Below, piece by piece: positions 23,151-35,823 of a stretch of 64,000 bases of DNA. The notes beneath the pieces are model-generated. The model made no database searches. It saw only the letters and a list, made by a program, of their open reading frames with translations, and was not told the DNA's origin. The DNA is from Protopterus annectens. Its lineage: Eukaryota; Chordata; Ceratodontiformes; Protopteridae. Within the stretch, counting starts at the first letter, position 1; each line of letters opens with the position of its first letter. The stretch lies in contig NC_056731.1 of NCBI RefSeq assembly GCF_019279795.1, forward strand, positions 862,192,071 through 862,256,070, in the 5' to 3' direction. A program made the translations under genes and the position numbers.

Positions 23151-23401
23151 CAGAATAACAAGAGAAAAGGTTTGAAATGCTTAAAAGATTAGCTACGTAA
23201 GCTGTTACACAGAAATTCTATGACACAACACTACCCGCTATATTGCAAGTAGCTGTCAGTCAACAAGGGTCACGAACAGTCCCATGCAAAAGGCAGAAAA
23301 ATTGCTTATGGGTAAAGAACTTTGAATGTTGCTTAGGTATACACTATGTTTTCAATAAAAAGGAAATATCAGTCATCACTTTTTGCTGTCCACCATTCCA
23401 T

Positions 23402-23640
<239 letters not shown>

Positions 23641-25172
23641 AATTCAATTACAAAAAAAACAAATCTTTTAAGGGAAAAAATATAAAAAAAAAAAAACGTA
23701 CAATACGCTGGTTGCATAAGTGTGCACACCCTTAAACTAAACTAATACTTTGTTGAAGCACCTTTTGATTTAATTACAGCTTCCGTCTTCTTGGGTAGGA
23801 GTCTATCAGCATGGCACATCTTGACTTGGCAATATTTGCCCACTCTTCCTTGCCAAAGCACTCCAAATCTGTCAGATTGTGAGGGCATCTCTTGTGTACA
23901 GCCCTCTTCAGGTCACCCCACAGATTTTCTATTTGATTTATGTCTGGGCTCTGGCCGGGCCATTCCAAAACTTTAATTTTCTTCTGGTGAAGCCATTCTT
24001 TTGTTGATTTGGATGTATGCTTGGGGTCACTGTCATGTTGAAAGGTGAAAGTCCTCTTCATCTTCAGCTTTCTAGCAGACGCCTGAAGGTTTTGGGCCAA
24101 AAGTGACCGGTATTTGGAACTGTTCATAATTCCCTCCACCTTGACTAAAGCCCAATTCCAGCTGAAAAAAAGCAACCCCAAAGAGTGATACTGCCACCAC
24201 CATGCTTCACCGTGGGGATAGTGTTCTTTTGTTGATGCAAAGTGTTATTTTTGCGCCAAACGTACCTTTTAGAATTGTGGCCAAAAAGTTCAACCTTGGT
24301 CTCATCAGACCATAACACATTTTCACACATGCTTTTTGGAGACCTGATGTATTGTTTTGAAAATTTTAGCTGGACCTGGATGTTCTGTGTAAGAAAAGGC
24401 TTCTGTCTTTCAACCCTACCCCATAGTCCAGACATATGGAAATATGGGAGATTGTTGTCACAAGTAGTACACAACCAGTACTTGCCAGAAATTGCTGCAG
24501 CTCCTTCATTGTTGCTGTAGGTCTCTTGGCAGCCTCTCTGACCAGTTTTCATCTTGTCTTTTCATCAATTTTGGTGGGATGTCCAGTTCTTTGCAATGTC
24601 ACTGTTGTCCCATATTTTTTCTACTTTTTGAGGACAGTCTTCACTCTGTTCCATGGTATATCCAATGCTGTGGAAAAGTTTTTGTACCCTTCTCCTGACT
24701 GATAACTTTCAGCAATGAGATCCCTTTGATGCTTTGTAAGCTCACTGCGAGCCATGGCTTTTGCTGTAGCAAGCAACTGAGTAAATGTCAGGAAATTTCT
24801 TCTAGAACAGCTGAACTTTATTTGGGGTTAATTAGAGTCTCTTTAATTGTTGGCAGGTGTGTACCCAAGAAGACTGAATGCTGTAATTAAATTGAAAGGT
24901 GCTTCAACAAAGTATTAGTTTAAGGGTTTACACACACAGCAAGGTATTAGTTTAAGGGTGTGCACATTTATGCAACCGGCGTATTGTAAGTTTTTTTTAT
25001 TTTTTATATTTTTTTCTCCTAACAGATTTGTTTGTTTTTCAGTTGAATTGTACAGGTTATAGGTCACATTAAAGGTGGGAAAAGTTTTGAAATGATTTAT
25101 TGTGGTCTCATTTTTTTTATATCACAAAAACCTGGCATTTTAACAGGGTATGTAAACTTTTTATATCCACTG
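23641..25172 (-). mobile_element. Tc1/mariner transposon
   Basis: Long inverted repeats flank a transposase on the minus strand. The right repeat reads inward from CAGTGGATATAAAAAG at about 25172. The left repeat matches only its inner part (23641-23770, e.g. GTGTGCACACCCTTAAACTAA) and is cut off by the microsatellite. An extra 35-bp internal duplication of the repeat lies near 24920-24955. The insertion site is a TA within gypsy-2 RNase H. Confidence 0.9.
23774..24755 (-). pseudogene. Tc1 transposase (DD34E), frameshifted
   Basis: Starts at Met 24755 (MARSELTKHQRDLIAESYQ), an N-terminal helix-turn-helix as in Tc1 enzymes. After in-frame stops near 24620 and 24560 comes ENVLWSDETKVELFG with the first catalytic Asp. 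A frameshift lies near 24170, then TFQHDSDPKHTSK with the second Asp, and SPDINQIENLWGDLKRAV with the Glu. All three catalytic acids are present, but the frame is broken at least three times. Length is close to the family norm of about 340 residues. Confidence 0.92.
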
Positions 25173-25184
25173 TATATGGTAAAA

Positions 25185-25362
25185 CAGCCTCAGAGTAGAA
25201 CAGGTTCACAAGCTGTTTTGAAGTATATTTAAGAAATCTCTTCATACAGCTACAAGTCTGCAAAGTATGCCATCGCCTTTGCAAAAATATAACGTGCATG
25301 TTCAGTATAAAGCAGGATGGCTAATGCATATAACCAATACCTTATGTACAGTATATCTATAG
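25185..25362 (+). pseudogene. gypsy-2 RNase H, second half
   Basis: The translation reads YGKTASESEQVHKLFC-like sequence, then IFKKSLHTATSLQSM, then LQKYNVHVQYKAGWLM, the conserved Ty3/gypsy RNase H end. The first half (SLFAVHHFHDY-like) lies at 23360-23405 on the other side of the Tc1. Confidence 0.8.
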
Positions 25363-25554
25363 AGGAATGCAAGAAAGAGTGAGTGAAGAATTTTTTTCCC
25401 CTACTAATTGCATTCACAGAGATGCTGAATGTAAGCAAAACTTCATGGAGAGAAATCTAGAAGCTCTTTGGACATCTCTCTCACTACCTATGCCAAAAGA
25501 GAAGCTAAAAGAGCTTATAGTCAGCATGCAGGAAGACTTTGTTATAAGAAGTAA

Positions 25555-25854
25555 AGCAACAAATTCAACATAGTCAGAGGTGCAGAAATGAAACCTTGGA
25601 GATGCACACTTTAATAATTGACAGCAATACACATGGAAACCACGAAGTACACACTAAACACTAAATTCTTAACTTAATTCACCGTGCTTTTCATCCCGTA
25701 GACACTGAGACTTCCTCAGAAAAGTCTTTTGGATTAGTGTAAAGTGTGCATCTCCAAGGTTTCATTTCTGCACCTCCGACTGTGTTGAATTTGTTGATTT
25801 AATAGTTGCACGGTAGTGCTCTCAACACTGCTTCCTTTTCTTAGGATTTACTAG
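25555..25854. mobile_element. short Penelope-like terminal remnant
   Basis: A 300-bp insertion flanked by a perfect 17-bp duplication (25538-25554 and 25855-25871). It has an inverted pair, 25560-25612 with 25738-25800, followed by an unpaired tail of about 55 bp. The Penelope-like element at 36642 has the same plan: an inverted repeat, then a short tail, then the duplication. No coding is present. The assignment rests on structure and on the motif CTTCCTCAGAAAAG, similar to CTTCATCAGAAAAA in the larger element. Confidence 0.55.
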
Positions 25855-25999
25855 TTTGTTATAAGAAGTAATAATGACTGGGTGGCTGGACCATAACTCA
25901 TTTCATCCAAATGTTCATGTTTACTTCTCATACAACATGAGATTAGTTCTGTAAAACACTTATTGCTTAAAGATGAAAGAGTACTCAGCTATGCAAAGC

Positions 26000-26470
26000 C
26001 ATGCTGAATAAATTACAAGTCAAATTTAGGAGTCTGGAAGTGAAAAGAAAAGGCTGAGGATATTTTCTATTGGCCTAAAACATCTAGACATATTACAAAA
26101 ATGGGGCAAAGTGGTAATATCTATATGTTCCGCAAGCAAAATCAAAATGCAACATTTTAAAAATTCTTTAGCTGAAAATAGGAACTTGTGGTATAAAGAT
26201 GCATTACCTTCTTTGTATGGACAATTACTCAAATTTCAGAAGCACTGCAGTTATACAAAACCATAGTACTGAAATATATTTTGCAAGACGAGGTATTCCT
26301 GATGAAGTTATATCATGCAGTGGTCCACATATGAGGAATGTAACAAAACTTGGTGTAACAGTTCTGTTAACAATACACCACTATGACCAGCCTAAGTTTC
26401 AAAAAGAAGTAACAAGTCCCACAGACTACAGCCAAAGACATACTTCTATACTGCCCAATTACAACTAGAA
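26000..26470 (+). pseudogene. gypsy-2 integrase, decayed
   Basis: Broken frames read IFYWPKTSRHITKM (end of the zinc-binding domain), then VDNYSNFRSTAVIQNHS-like sequence, then IYFARRGIPDEVIS followed by SGPHMRN, the integrase core around the second catalytic Asp. That residue, normally in SDNGP, is Cys here. Frameshifts near 26230 and 26300. Confidence 0.78.
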
Positions 26471-26519
26471 ATGCAATTCAAAATAATGTATGATGCAACT
26501 GTGATTTGCAAATGTTAAA

Positions 26520-26857
26520 AGTATTTATATACACTATTTTACTTTATTTTGCACTTCCAATCTCAAGTATAATTACATGGCACACATTCTGCTCACTTCT
26601 AAAACACTATAGCAAAACTGTGTTAAAGAAAAGTAGGCAGGTATAATTAGTGCTGAAAATTTGGCTCCAAAACAGACACTTTGCAGCAATGACCAGAATA
26701 AAAAGGTATGATCACAAAACTGCAGCTGCTCACATATAGAGGAAAACTTAAAATCTGTTTTAGCAATTTATGAACATTTTGCAGGTGACAACCCCCACCT
26801 ACAACACACCTAATGTGGGAAACTGTGCTCCCTACATCCATGCTGCATATATATCTA

Positions 26858-26913
<56 letters not shown>

Positions 26914-28195
26914 TACATACATACATACAGAGTTTGGAGACTGCTATACCTACGAATAATAGGAATTCTGCATGATAATACAGTGTTGCTCTTGGTATAT
27001 GATCCACATAGACTAGAATTTAGAGTGTTGATCACTGCAGTACTGCATTTCTACCTGGCATCCAAAAAATTCAAATGCCTTTGTGAGTACTGCTATGCTA
27101 CCACACATTCTTTTGTGTGTGTGTGTGTGTCTATAAATATACATACATTTTATTAATCTGTCAGATTATCAGTACTGCAAAACATCACAGTTCTGATTAC
27201 AGACAAAAAATAATTGAAAAAAAACCTGCACTGAAATTCGCACATAAACTTGGATCATGCAAATCAATAAACATCGCTTTTGCGGGGGTGGGTGGGGGTG
27301 GGCAACCTCCCCTGAACTCTCCGTATGGGAGGGCTGTGTCCTCTACACCCCTTGCTACTTATATGCACCACCTTGGATACTGCACAATTCAAACAGGGAG
27401 TTCCTTTCCTGTAACATGGTTTCTTATTGCTAGTGAAATATGTTGTGGCTGAGGGGTAGGAGGTACTTTCATGCCCTTCAAAAATTATCTCACTTTGCCT
27501 TTCTTTTCTAAATCAGCTATAATACAGTCAGCAGGCTTGGTGAACAAAAATTTTTCAATTGTAGGAGCATTCCAAATTCATGATCACATGTCTTCATTGT
27601 GAGATTCAGTTCTTGGACAAGTTAACCTTTGTAAGACTATCATTAACACTTCAAAAGTCTTCAAAAGGCATCCACAGCATCAGAAGCATGTTTTACTCTA
27701 TGCACTCCTATCTTACCCACTACTGCAACTAGTTTTTATATTCTTTGCATTACATTACTCTTAGAAAGAAATTGCTCTGGTAAGTAATCATGTTAAATCA
27801 GCTCTAAGGTGTCAGGTGTGTAATATTATTAACAATATTAACATATCAATCCAGTAACCTTGAATCCTTATCCTATAGTGATGAGGTTAAAGAAATATTA
27901 TTCTTACATTCTGAGGAAGTTGATAAACAGTAGCAGTGTCAGCTTTCTATGGATTATATAAATCCTACCTAGTTATGGAAGATTTATGCAATGTGTCAAC
28001 CTACTTTTTTGTGTGTGTTCTGGATGCTGAGAATCAGGAGACTGGGTTGCTGCATCCATCTTTATCATTTCTCTGTATCTTTTACAATCTTTTATCTGGT
28101 GATGAGGGATAATTCATACCCCTCAATCTCTAAACACAAGAAATTTGAACAAAGCCAAAAATAATGGATGGATAAAGACTCAAAATACAATGGTA
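26520..28195. other. AT-rich stretch without a recognised gene
   Basis: Contains a (TA)n microsatellite at 26846-26911 followed by CATA repeats, a G-rich patch at 27282-27305, and a C-rich patch near 27340. The G/C patches resemble the G-rich centre of the long-TIR MITEs at 35388 and 36222. I see no supported coding region. Confidence 0.6.
26846..26911. repeat. (TA)n microsatellite
   Basis: About 65 bp of TA dinucleotide, followed by five CATA units to 26930. Confidence 0.97.
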
Positions 28196-28198
28196 GCT

Positions 28199-28965
28199 CG
28201 TTAGTATTAAAAAATGTGCATGTTGATTGGATAGCCCAACCAGTTCGCCCTTTGTAAATTGAGCATATATCAATAGAAAAAGTCTGGTCACCCAGACTTT
28301 CCTCTATTAATATATGCTATGAAAATCAATGTCTGATAGCATAAATCCTGTTATTCTAGCAGCTTTTAAAGTTTATAAAGCCAACATTTACAATACAGAC
28401 CTTTGTCCCCCTTATTTAAGTCTTTACATATTTCTTCAGCGAAGAGATCAAAAGGTACATAAGGAGGGCAGAGAAAATACAAGGGAAATCGGGTATATTT
28501 CTTTAGTTTTGCATAATGTACCCAATTTTCCTTGTATTTTTGGTCGTCTGTCTCATACCTTAAACTGTCTGGATTTCACAGTATTTTTTTTCTTCAAAAA
28601 AACAAACAACAAAAAAAATCAAAAGACATCTTCCTTTCTCTGTTTGCTTTCCAAAGGATTGATATTGATGTACTGTGTAAGCATGGGAACTTAAGTCTAA
28701 TAAACATGGGCAGCACATCAACAAAGTGGAAGAATGCAGAAACAACATGGAGTAACACCACAGCACCATTATACAAAGACATTATATAAGAAAAGTAAGT
28801 AATTTCGTAATTTGGCATTGTATAATAGCAATAATTGACTCTTAGATGTGGGTGTATTGAAGATTTACCCATGGCTGGCTTTGTTTAATCACTCGGGCTT
28901 CACCCTCATGATCAAACTTGATATACCACAACCACTCGTCGGCTATTGTTAAAATATTTCATATC
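28199..28965. mobile_element. foldback element with hairpin ends, copy 1
   Basis: The left part (28199-28318) contains AATGTGCATGTTGATTGG and a hairpin (28264-28317) centred on GTCTGGTCACCCAGAC. The right part (28750-28965) contains ATTATATAAGAAAAGTAA and a degraded hairpin with TTTACCCATGGCTGGCTTTGTTTAATCACTC. Both ends match copy 2 at 58032-58877, but the interior (28320-28745) differs completely and has no alternating palindromes. No transposase is seen. Confidence 0.75.
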
Positions 28966-29380
28966 AGTCTACTTACCATAGGTCTCAACTTCTTAACAGT
29001 AAGAATCAGAGAAAAAAAACAAAAAGCATAAGGAGGCAAAGGCCCCAAATCAGCTTTTAAATCATTAGCACCTCTGGTCTGGGAAATGTGACACATCTAG
29101 CAGTCTGCACACATCCTTATATTCTAGAATATTTTCTAAAAAAAAACAGATTAAAAAAAATATGCTAAACAACTCTAAATATATTTTTTGTTGTTTAACA
29201 GTTTTATTAAAACATCAGAAACAATAAACATAATCAGAAAACATATATAAGATAAAATATATTATAACTGTTTACAACTCTTCATAAAATATACAAAAAA
29301 CAGCATTAATCAATTTTCTGATTCAATGAGAAAACAGAAGATCACAGAGCTAGTGTTACAATTAATAAAATGTTATCAAA

Positions 29381-29393
29381 AGCTGGATTTCAG
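29381..29393. repeat. target duplication, left, of L1 element B
   Basis: AGCTGGATTTCAG; its partner at 40478-40490 is AGCTGGATTGCAG, one mismatch in 13. Confidence 0.85.
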
Positions 29394-29534
29394 GGACTTC
29401 CAAGATGGCTCCACACTGAGTAACAGCTTCATTCTAGCTCTCCCAGTGTGAAAACAGAAACTCAGCAGAGAAGGCCAGTGGACGTTTTATTTTCTGGGTA
29501 AATATCAGTAACTGGCTACTAAGTACACTGTCTG

Positions 29535-30540
29535 GATGTCAGGAAAAAAAGAAATACAGAGGACCCAAAGGAAAATCAGCTACAAAAGATGAGGAAAAAA
29601 CACTGACTGCAAAAAGCGCTGAAGCTGTTCAGCAAAAGGCAGTGCAAACTCCAGACATGCCTTCCAGTATCCTAGAAGAAAGCATAAGACAAGGGCATGC
29701 AGACCTGGTTAAAATAAATTAAACACTGATGGAGTATACCAACTCAAATCACAAAAGCCTGAAAAAAATAGAAGAAGCTTTAAATAGATATTTAGATGAG
29801 GTGATAACACTGTAAAAATCATAGGTTGAAATGAGGAAAAAACTGCCTGAATATGAGACTGCTCAAGAAGAGATGTTTAAAAAAATAACAGAATTAGATG
29901 ACAGAAAAGGCAGGGAAAAGCTGAGATTTTCAGCTATACTAGAGAAGTTGGAAAGAACAGACTGAATTAATTTTATGAAAGCACAAAAAACAACTGAACC
30001 GGTATTCCACAGCAGGAGTTGTTAACTGAAATGGCTCATTGTGTGTATGTGCCAAACCTAGCTATAAGAAAGCAACCTAGACCTTTAATTGTAAAGATGC
30101 AATCCTACCAGCAGAAGGAGTTGATTCTGATAAAACTGTGGCAAAAGGGCAAAGTACTAAAAGTGGGAGACAGCAGGGTGTTTGTGGAGAATGATTACTC
30201 ATTATACACCAGGCATAATTGGAGTACATTTATTCTACTATTTACGGAATGTTGAGAAGCAGGCATGAGATTCAAACTGCTGTATCCAGGTATCTTCAAA
30301 ATATTATTCCCCGGAGGGCCAAAATCATTTTTGATGAGGTTCATGCTATGGTGGAAATACAAAAGTTTGTTCAACAAAAAGTGATCTGTGAAACAGAAGG
30401 AGATTCTGCTTACTGTTCTTCTGGTAATACAGGCCACAGAGAGACTGTGCCAGTAAAACCTTTTCCAATGTTTCAACAGAAAATACTATCGAGAAGGAAG
30501 GGAGAGTGAGACTTTGCTAGAAGAACTGAGAGTACGTTGG
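29535..30540 (+). pseudogene. L1 ORF1 protein, decayed
   Basis: Broken frames with a Lys/Glu-rich, coiled-coil-like first half. The better-preserved C-terminal domain (30019-30255 and 30219-30509) reads RPLIVKMQSYQQKELIL, KLWQKGKVLKVG, RVFVENDYSLYT, then REIQTAVSRYLQNIIPRRAKI. This is the RNA-binding C-terminal arrangement of L1 ORF1. Many stops. Confidence 0.82.
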
Positions 30541-30559
30541 AAATGAAGCAGAGACAGGA

Positions 30560-31654
30560 TCTGGGATTTGGAGATGAACAGAAATAAAGCCAGTAACTTG
30601 GAAATTGGTAAATGTGGGATTACAAAGCAATAATTATATTTGTGGAATATGGCAGAACAAGAAAATCTGGAAATATTGGACTTATTTGGACTTTGGTGGA
30701 CTTGTGGGGCACTCTAAAGTATATGATTTACTTCATGTCATTAATGTTCAGAAAATGTTTAGGAGAGGGGAAGAGGATGGAGAAAGTTAACTGCAAGTAA
30801 AACAGTTTTTTCTTAATAGTACTATTTTATAGTGTATGATTTTCTTTGCATACTATAAAGTTTTCTCAGTTGTTTTAAGTGTAATGAGGATACTAGTATA
30901 AACAGGTGTTTCTGTTTTTTTCTCTCTCTTTTCTTTCTCCCTTCTTCTCTCTTTCTCTTTGTTCAGTTTTACGAAATGTAGGCACTGCAATGTAAAAAAA
31001 GTCTGTTTAAAAGAGCATTCATGCATGGGGGAATTACTGGATTAAGGTCCTTAGCTTGATCTAGTAACAAGCTTTAAGAGAAAGCAACTAAATGAAAAAG
31101 AATACTGAATATTATTAGGCTTTTTTCAAGCAAATAAAGACATGCTTAGTAGCAATTCTGTATCAGGTCCTCATGTCTCCACGGAGACAATCTGATAGAC
31201 AGAAACTGGTTAGAAAAAAAAAGACACACTGGCTAGGAGATAATGTTCTCTTAAAGCATTCAGGTATTTTCCCAGCTGAGAGAGCTATAAAAGTAAGACA
31301 AAACCAGACAGTGCTTAGTAGAAGCACAGGCTGTATCATGCATCTTAGCATGGATAACTTTTCTTTTAGGTTAACTCAAGTGTGTGCATGTGGCTGTCAA
31401 GTTTGAGATATCTGTTCCTATTAGGAGGGTAAAACTTCAACATTTGAAGATGTACACAGTTTTGTGTGTTAGTATTAAGTTACTTGGTTTTAGGGGGTAT
31501 TGGGGTGTGGTTTTTTTGAGGGTTTTCAAATAAACAAAAAGTTTTAGCTCAAATGCACATGACAAGAAACAACTGTATAAAAGTTCAACCTGCCAAACAC
31601 TGTATGCATGTAACACAAAAGCTGGAACTAGACATTTAACAAAAAAGCTGTTAT
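30560..31654. other. L1 B inter-ORF region, nothing recognised
   Basis: Over 1 kb between the end of ORF1 and the CR1 insertion, longer than usual for an L1 spacer. It includes a T/C-rich tract at 30915-30965 and a small palindrome TGTCTCCACGGAGACA at 31175. It may hide an unidentified insertion. Confidence 0.5.
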
Positions 31655-33125
31655 ACATAGGTTCATAGGTTGGTACTAGGCTATCAGCCCTAGGACCTAC
31701 ACAAGCCTAGCCATAACAATTCCCTGGCTATTTCTTTCCACACTATTTATTTCCCTGGACCCCTGTCTAGCAGGGCAACTGATGTGATCCCCGGGGTGAA
31801 TTTCCTTTCTCCCATCCAATCGTCAAGGTTCCTTTTGAAAAAGGCCAAAGAGGCACTCTGCTTGACATGTATGGGCAGTCTATTCCAGAGTCTGGGAAGT
31901 CTCTGAGTCAAAAACCTAGCCCTCCATCATGTTTTGTTTATTGTGATGACAAGGTTTAGATCCCTGGAGCATGTGGCTCTGAGGGATAGGGATTTCTTTA
32001 AGTGTAGCATGTCCAACAGCTCTGGGTTTGAAATGGCCTTGTATGTTAAGCAGAGATCGCCTCGGAGTAGATGATATGCGACAGAGTATAGCTGGAGTTT
32101 TTTAAGGCGGTCAGCGCAGGGCATCTGCTTTAGGCCTGTGATTCTTTTAGTGAGGTATTTCTGCGGCCTTTCCAGTTGTTGCAGATGTCTTGAGAGGTAC
32201 ATACTAAATGGGGCATTGTATTCTATAATGGGTCTAATGAGGGATGAGTACAGTGGGACAATGACCTCATTTTTTCCTGGATGAAAAGCCCTTAGTGATT
32301 AGGTGTGCCACATAGAAGGATTTCCTGACTGTTGTGGCGATGTGGTTATCGAAGTTGACACCACTGCCCACTTGTGTCCCTAAGTTTCTTATCACACTTT
32401 TGGTGTTTAGTGTAATGCCACCTATGTGGTAATTCACGGGTACATGTTTTTCCCAAAGGGAATAACTATACATTTCTTGGCATTGAGTTTGAGCCCATGG
32501 CTCTGGCACCAAGCATCTCTTTCTGTAAGGCCCTTTTGTAGAGTATCTACATCATTTGGGGATTCAATAATGGCTCCCAGTTTGCAGTCATCTGCAAACT
32601 ATGTTAGCCAGAGTCCCTTAGTGTTGGCCTGTACTTCAGAGAAGTAGATGTCAAACAAGAGCGGTCCCAGGACTGAACCCTGAGGTACTCCACTTGTCAC
32701 TTGTCTGGAACTGGATTTGGAGTCAGCTACATTTACAGTGCGGGTTCTGTCATTAAGCCAGTTGGCAACCCAATGGGTGATGTAGGGATTAATGCCCAGC
32801 TTAGTATGTTTATCTAGGATTCCAGAGTGGGGGATGGTGTCAAAGGTCTTGGCGAGGTCTAGATAGGCTGTGTGGACCACCTTACCCTTGTCCATGTCTC
32901 TGGAGACTGATTTGAAGAAGTCAATCCAAACTGAGTGCGGTCCAGTGTTTGAAGGTTGCCAATGTCTTTGTTTATAAGTTCCATGATAATACGCTCCATG
33001 GCCTTGCAGATAAGGCTCGTCAGACTGATGGGATGGTAGTTTCCGGGATCCAAGGTGTATCCCCCCCTTGTGGAGAGGGATAACTGTAGCTCTGCGCCAC
33101 TCAGTGGGCACGAAACCTGAGGTGG
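31655..33125 (-). mobile_element. CR1-like LINE copy A, antisense in L1 B
   Basis: A 5'-truncated CR1-clade LINE reading right to left. Its 3' tail at 31655-31675 is made of CCTATGAAC-type octamers, the short repeat tail typical of CR1. RT frames: 33111-32599 (ATVIPLHKGG, VVHTAYLDLAKTFDTIPHSG, VTSGVPQGSVLGPLLFDIYF), then 32512-32267, and 32202-31927 with the C-terminal LERPQKYLTKRITGLKQM block. It is closely related to copies B and C. Frames are broken. Confidence 0.92.
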
Positions 33126-33127
33126 TA

Positions 33128-34200
33128 AAAGGTAAGAGTAATACATTTTTAATACAATGATGCTCTCTGAAATGCCTTTAAATGTCAATGGTCCCAGAGA
33201 TAAATACAAAAATGAAAGAGTAGTAAACTATATTATAAATGTAGAGTATAAATTGCTATGCTACACGAGACATATTTGGAAAGAACTGGACATGTGAATT
33301 TGATAAAGGTTTTCAGAATGGTTATTCAGTGGAATACCTGGGACAAAGGAAAAGAGGTGTAATTATATTAATTGCAAGAAGAACTCCAATAGTGATAGAA
33401 GATGATAAAAAAGACAATAATGGTAGATTTGTGGTACTACGGGGCTACTGGCAAGCATGTCTCTCAACCTTCCATCTACAAAATGAGGAACACAAGCTCT
33501 CGTAATGTGGAACAAATGGGCAAAATGTGGAACATCTACTAACAGCTTACTAACAACTTCAGCTATGAAGCTCATAGGATGGTTAAAATGTGATATTTTT
33601 ACTTATGGAATAATTCTTTAAATGAATTAATACAATTCAGTTTTATTTACCCTGGATAGCCATTAAAAATCTGCTAATACTGAATGTATGACAGGCCCTT
33701 TCAATGTGAAACTTCAAGGAACGTGAACTTTTTAAGATCCCAAATGAGGAACATTCCTCGTAATGAGGTACACTTAAGAGGTATGCTGGCAAGGAAGGAG
33801 GATTACATTGGCATTACTTATATTCCACCTACAACTGCTATAATGGAGCTTAAGAAAATTCTGGGAGAAACAATCAGCAAGGTATATTACTTATAGATGT
33901 GGACTGGAATTTGATTTGTAGCAGTGATGATGTGTCAGGGGCCCAGAAGGGAGAGTATAACAAAGGAAGGTGGACATCTGAAGAAATTCATTAAATATTT
34001 GGCATGGAAGATGTGAATGCAGTACTATGAGCTCAGAGTGAATTTACACATTTTCCCCAAGATACAAAAACTGGGCTAGGCTAGACAGAATTTACATTTC
34101 ACAGGCACATGTGCATTTAATTGAAGGTCGTGATTTGCACCCAATAACTATTTCAGATCATGCACCAAAAATAACTAAAATAAAAACATAAGGTAATGAA
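33128..34200 (+). pseudogene. L1 B ORF2 endonuclease domain
   Basis: Begins beside the CR1 junction with EMPLNVNGPRDKYKNERVV, the LNVNG motif of APE-type L1 endonucleases. It continues through RGVIILIARRTPIVIEDDKKD-like sequence to 33440 and, past a MITE, through ARKEDYIGITYIPPT near 33790. Later DWNLIC and ISDHAP-like residues (33900, 34155) fit the catalytic Asp and the SDH motif. Frameshifted several times. Confidence 0.83.
33456..33785. mobile_element. hAT-like MITE, 330 bp
   Basis: Flanked by a perfect 8-bp duplication CTGGCAAG (33448-33455 and 33786-33793). Ends are CATGTCTCTCAA and, as reverse complement, CATACCTCTTAA, matching in 9 of 12. It cuts the L1 endonuclease frame, which resumes after it. 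Non-coding. Confidence 0.8.
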
Positions 34201-35387
34201 ATAGAAATGAGACACTGGCGCTTTTCCATCTATCTGTTGAAAAGAGAGGAATTTAAGGAATGGATACTGGAAATTATTCAGAAGCTATTAGAGAAGATAG
34301 AAATTTCTTCTGAACATATAGTAGGGAGTCGGATAAAATTAGAGAGGAGTTTAAAATACAGGGAAATAAAAGAAAAAGATATATGGTTAAGAAGTAACAA
34401 GAATTATTTATAGGGACTGACAAATGTTAAAGCACTGCAGAATAGGGGGAATCTCACAGAACAAAAAGAGGGGCAACTGCAGAATGCTAAACAGAAAATA
34501 AGGGATTACCTTGATAGCATGCATGACTTTAGAAGGACTGCTGTTAAGCAACTGTTTTTTTGATAATAACTCTAGAGCACAAAAACTTTTAGCACAATGA
34601 CTTAGGCAACAGAAAAAGTTAAAAGAGCTGCCACCACGCTTAGGGAGCCAATAACAAGGAAGGTAACACAATCCTGCAGAGGTATTAGAAATATTTTGGG
34701 AATGTTATGAAAGTCTGTTTAAAGCAGAGAAATATGGAAACCAAGAAAAGGTACAAATAGAAATGTGTATGAAAGAATTAAATATGCCAAGCTTAGCAGT
34801 AGATGAAGCTCAAGCACTCCCAGTTAGGATAGCAGGAGATGAAATTAAAAAGTGATGTATAACCAATCTACAGGAAGGTCCCCAGGAAGAGAAGGTATTC
34901 CTGTGGAAGTCTGGAAGCTAGGAGGGAAAAACTGATAAAATCTGGAAAGTTTTATTTAACAGTATTTTAAGAGGAGGAAGTGCCAACATCTTAGAAGAAA
35001 ATGGTGGTAGCTGTAATACCTAAAGAGGGTAAAGATCAAACAGATCCAACTTCATACAGGCCCATTTCAATATTAAACCATGGTTAAAAAGTGTTTATGT
35101 CTATAATGACTACAAGAATGGCAAAAATGATGCCAAACTGATAGATATGGATCAGTGTGGTTTTGAGGAGGGGAGGCAAACATTTGACAACATTAACAGA
35201 ACATTGCTGATCCAGAGGGAAGCAGAATATAAGAAAATACCACTGTCGTTGGTGGGTCTTGATGCAGAGAAAGCAGTTGAGAGAGTAAGTTGGGACTTTA
35301 TGAAAAGGTCAATGGAAGCATCTCATTCCCTGATAAAGTTATAAGGTTGATTAGGAGGACTTATGAGGGGCTGGAGGTGAAAATGAT

Positions 35388-35823
35388 GGGTCTATATTAG
35401 AATCGCAAAAGCTAACTTTTGCAAATACAAGGTCATAGACACAGAAATGTCGAAGTCCGAAAACAGCGAAGTACAAAAAAAGCGCAAATGAGAATGCCAA
35501 ACATATTCCCGGAAGCAACAGCGCCATACAGGTAAGGTAAACCTAAGTGAACAAACCTAATGTAAAACACTTTTTCAAATGTTTTTGCAGGGGGGCAAGC
35601 CCCCCCTGCACCCCCCTTACTTAAATATACCAACTCCGAGACTGCACCACAGTGGTGAAAAGGATTTATTTCCTCATCCCCACGATCACCCTGCTGGCCA
35701 AGAAAACACGTTCGGCATTCTGAAATTCACTTTTTTGTACTTCGCTATTTTAGTACATCGACATTTATGTGTTAATGAACTTGTATTCGCAAAAGTCAGC
35801 TTTTACGATTCTAATATATACCC
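35388..35823. mobile_element. long-TIR MITE, copy 1 (436 bp)
   Basis: Inverted arms of at least 115 bp starting GGGTCTATATTAGAATCG (left) and GGGTATATATTAGAATCG (right, reverse complement). Flanks AAAATGAT (35380-35387) and AAAATTAT (35824-35831) are an 8-bp duplication with one mismatch. The centre contains GCAGGGGGGCAAGCCCCCC. It interrupts L1 ORF2 between two RT motifs. Confidence 0.88.

Noticed and set aside
27282..27360. G-rich then C-rich patch as a fourth member of the G-core MITEs
   Set aside because: No inverted arms or duplication visible around it; kept only as a note in the region entry.
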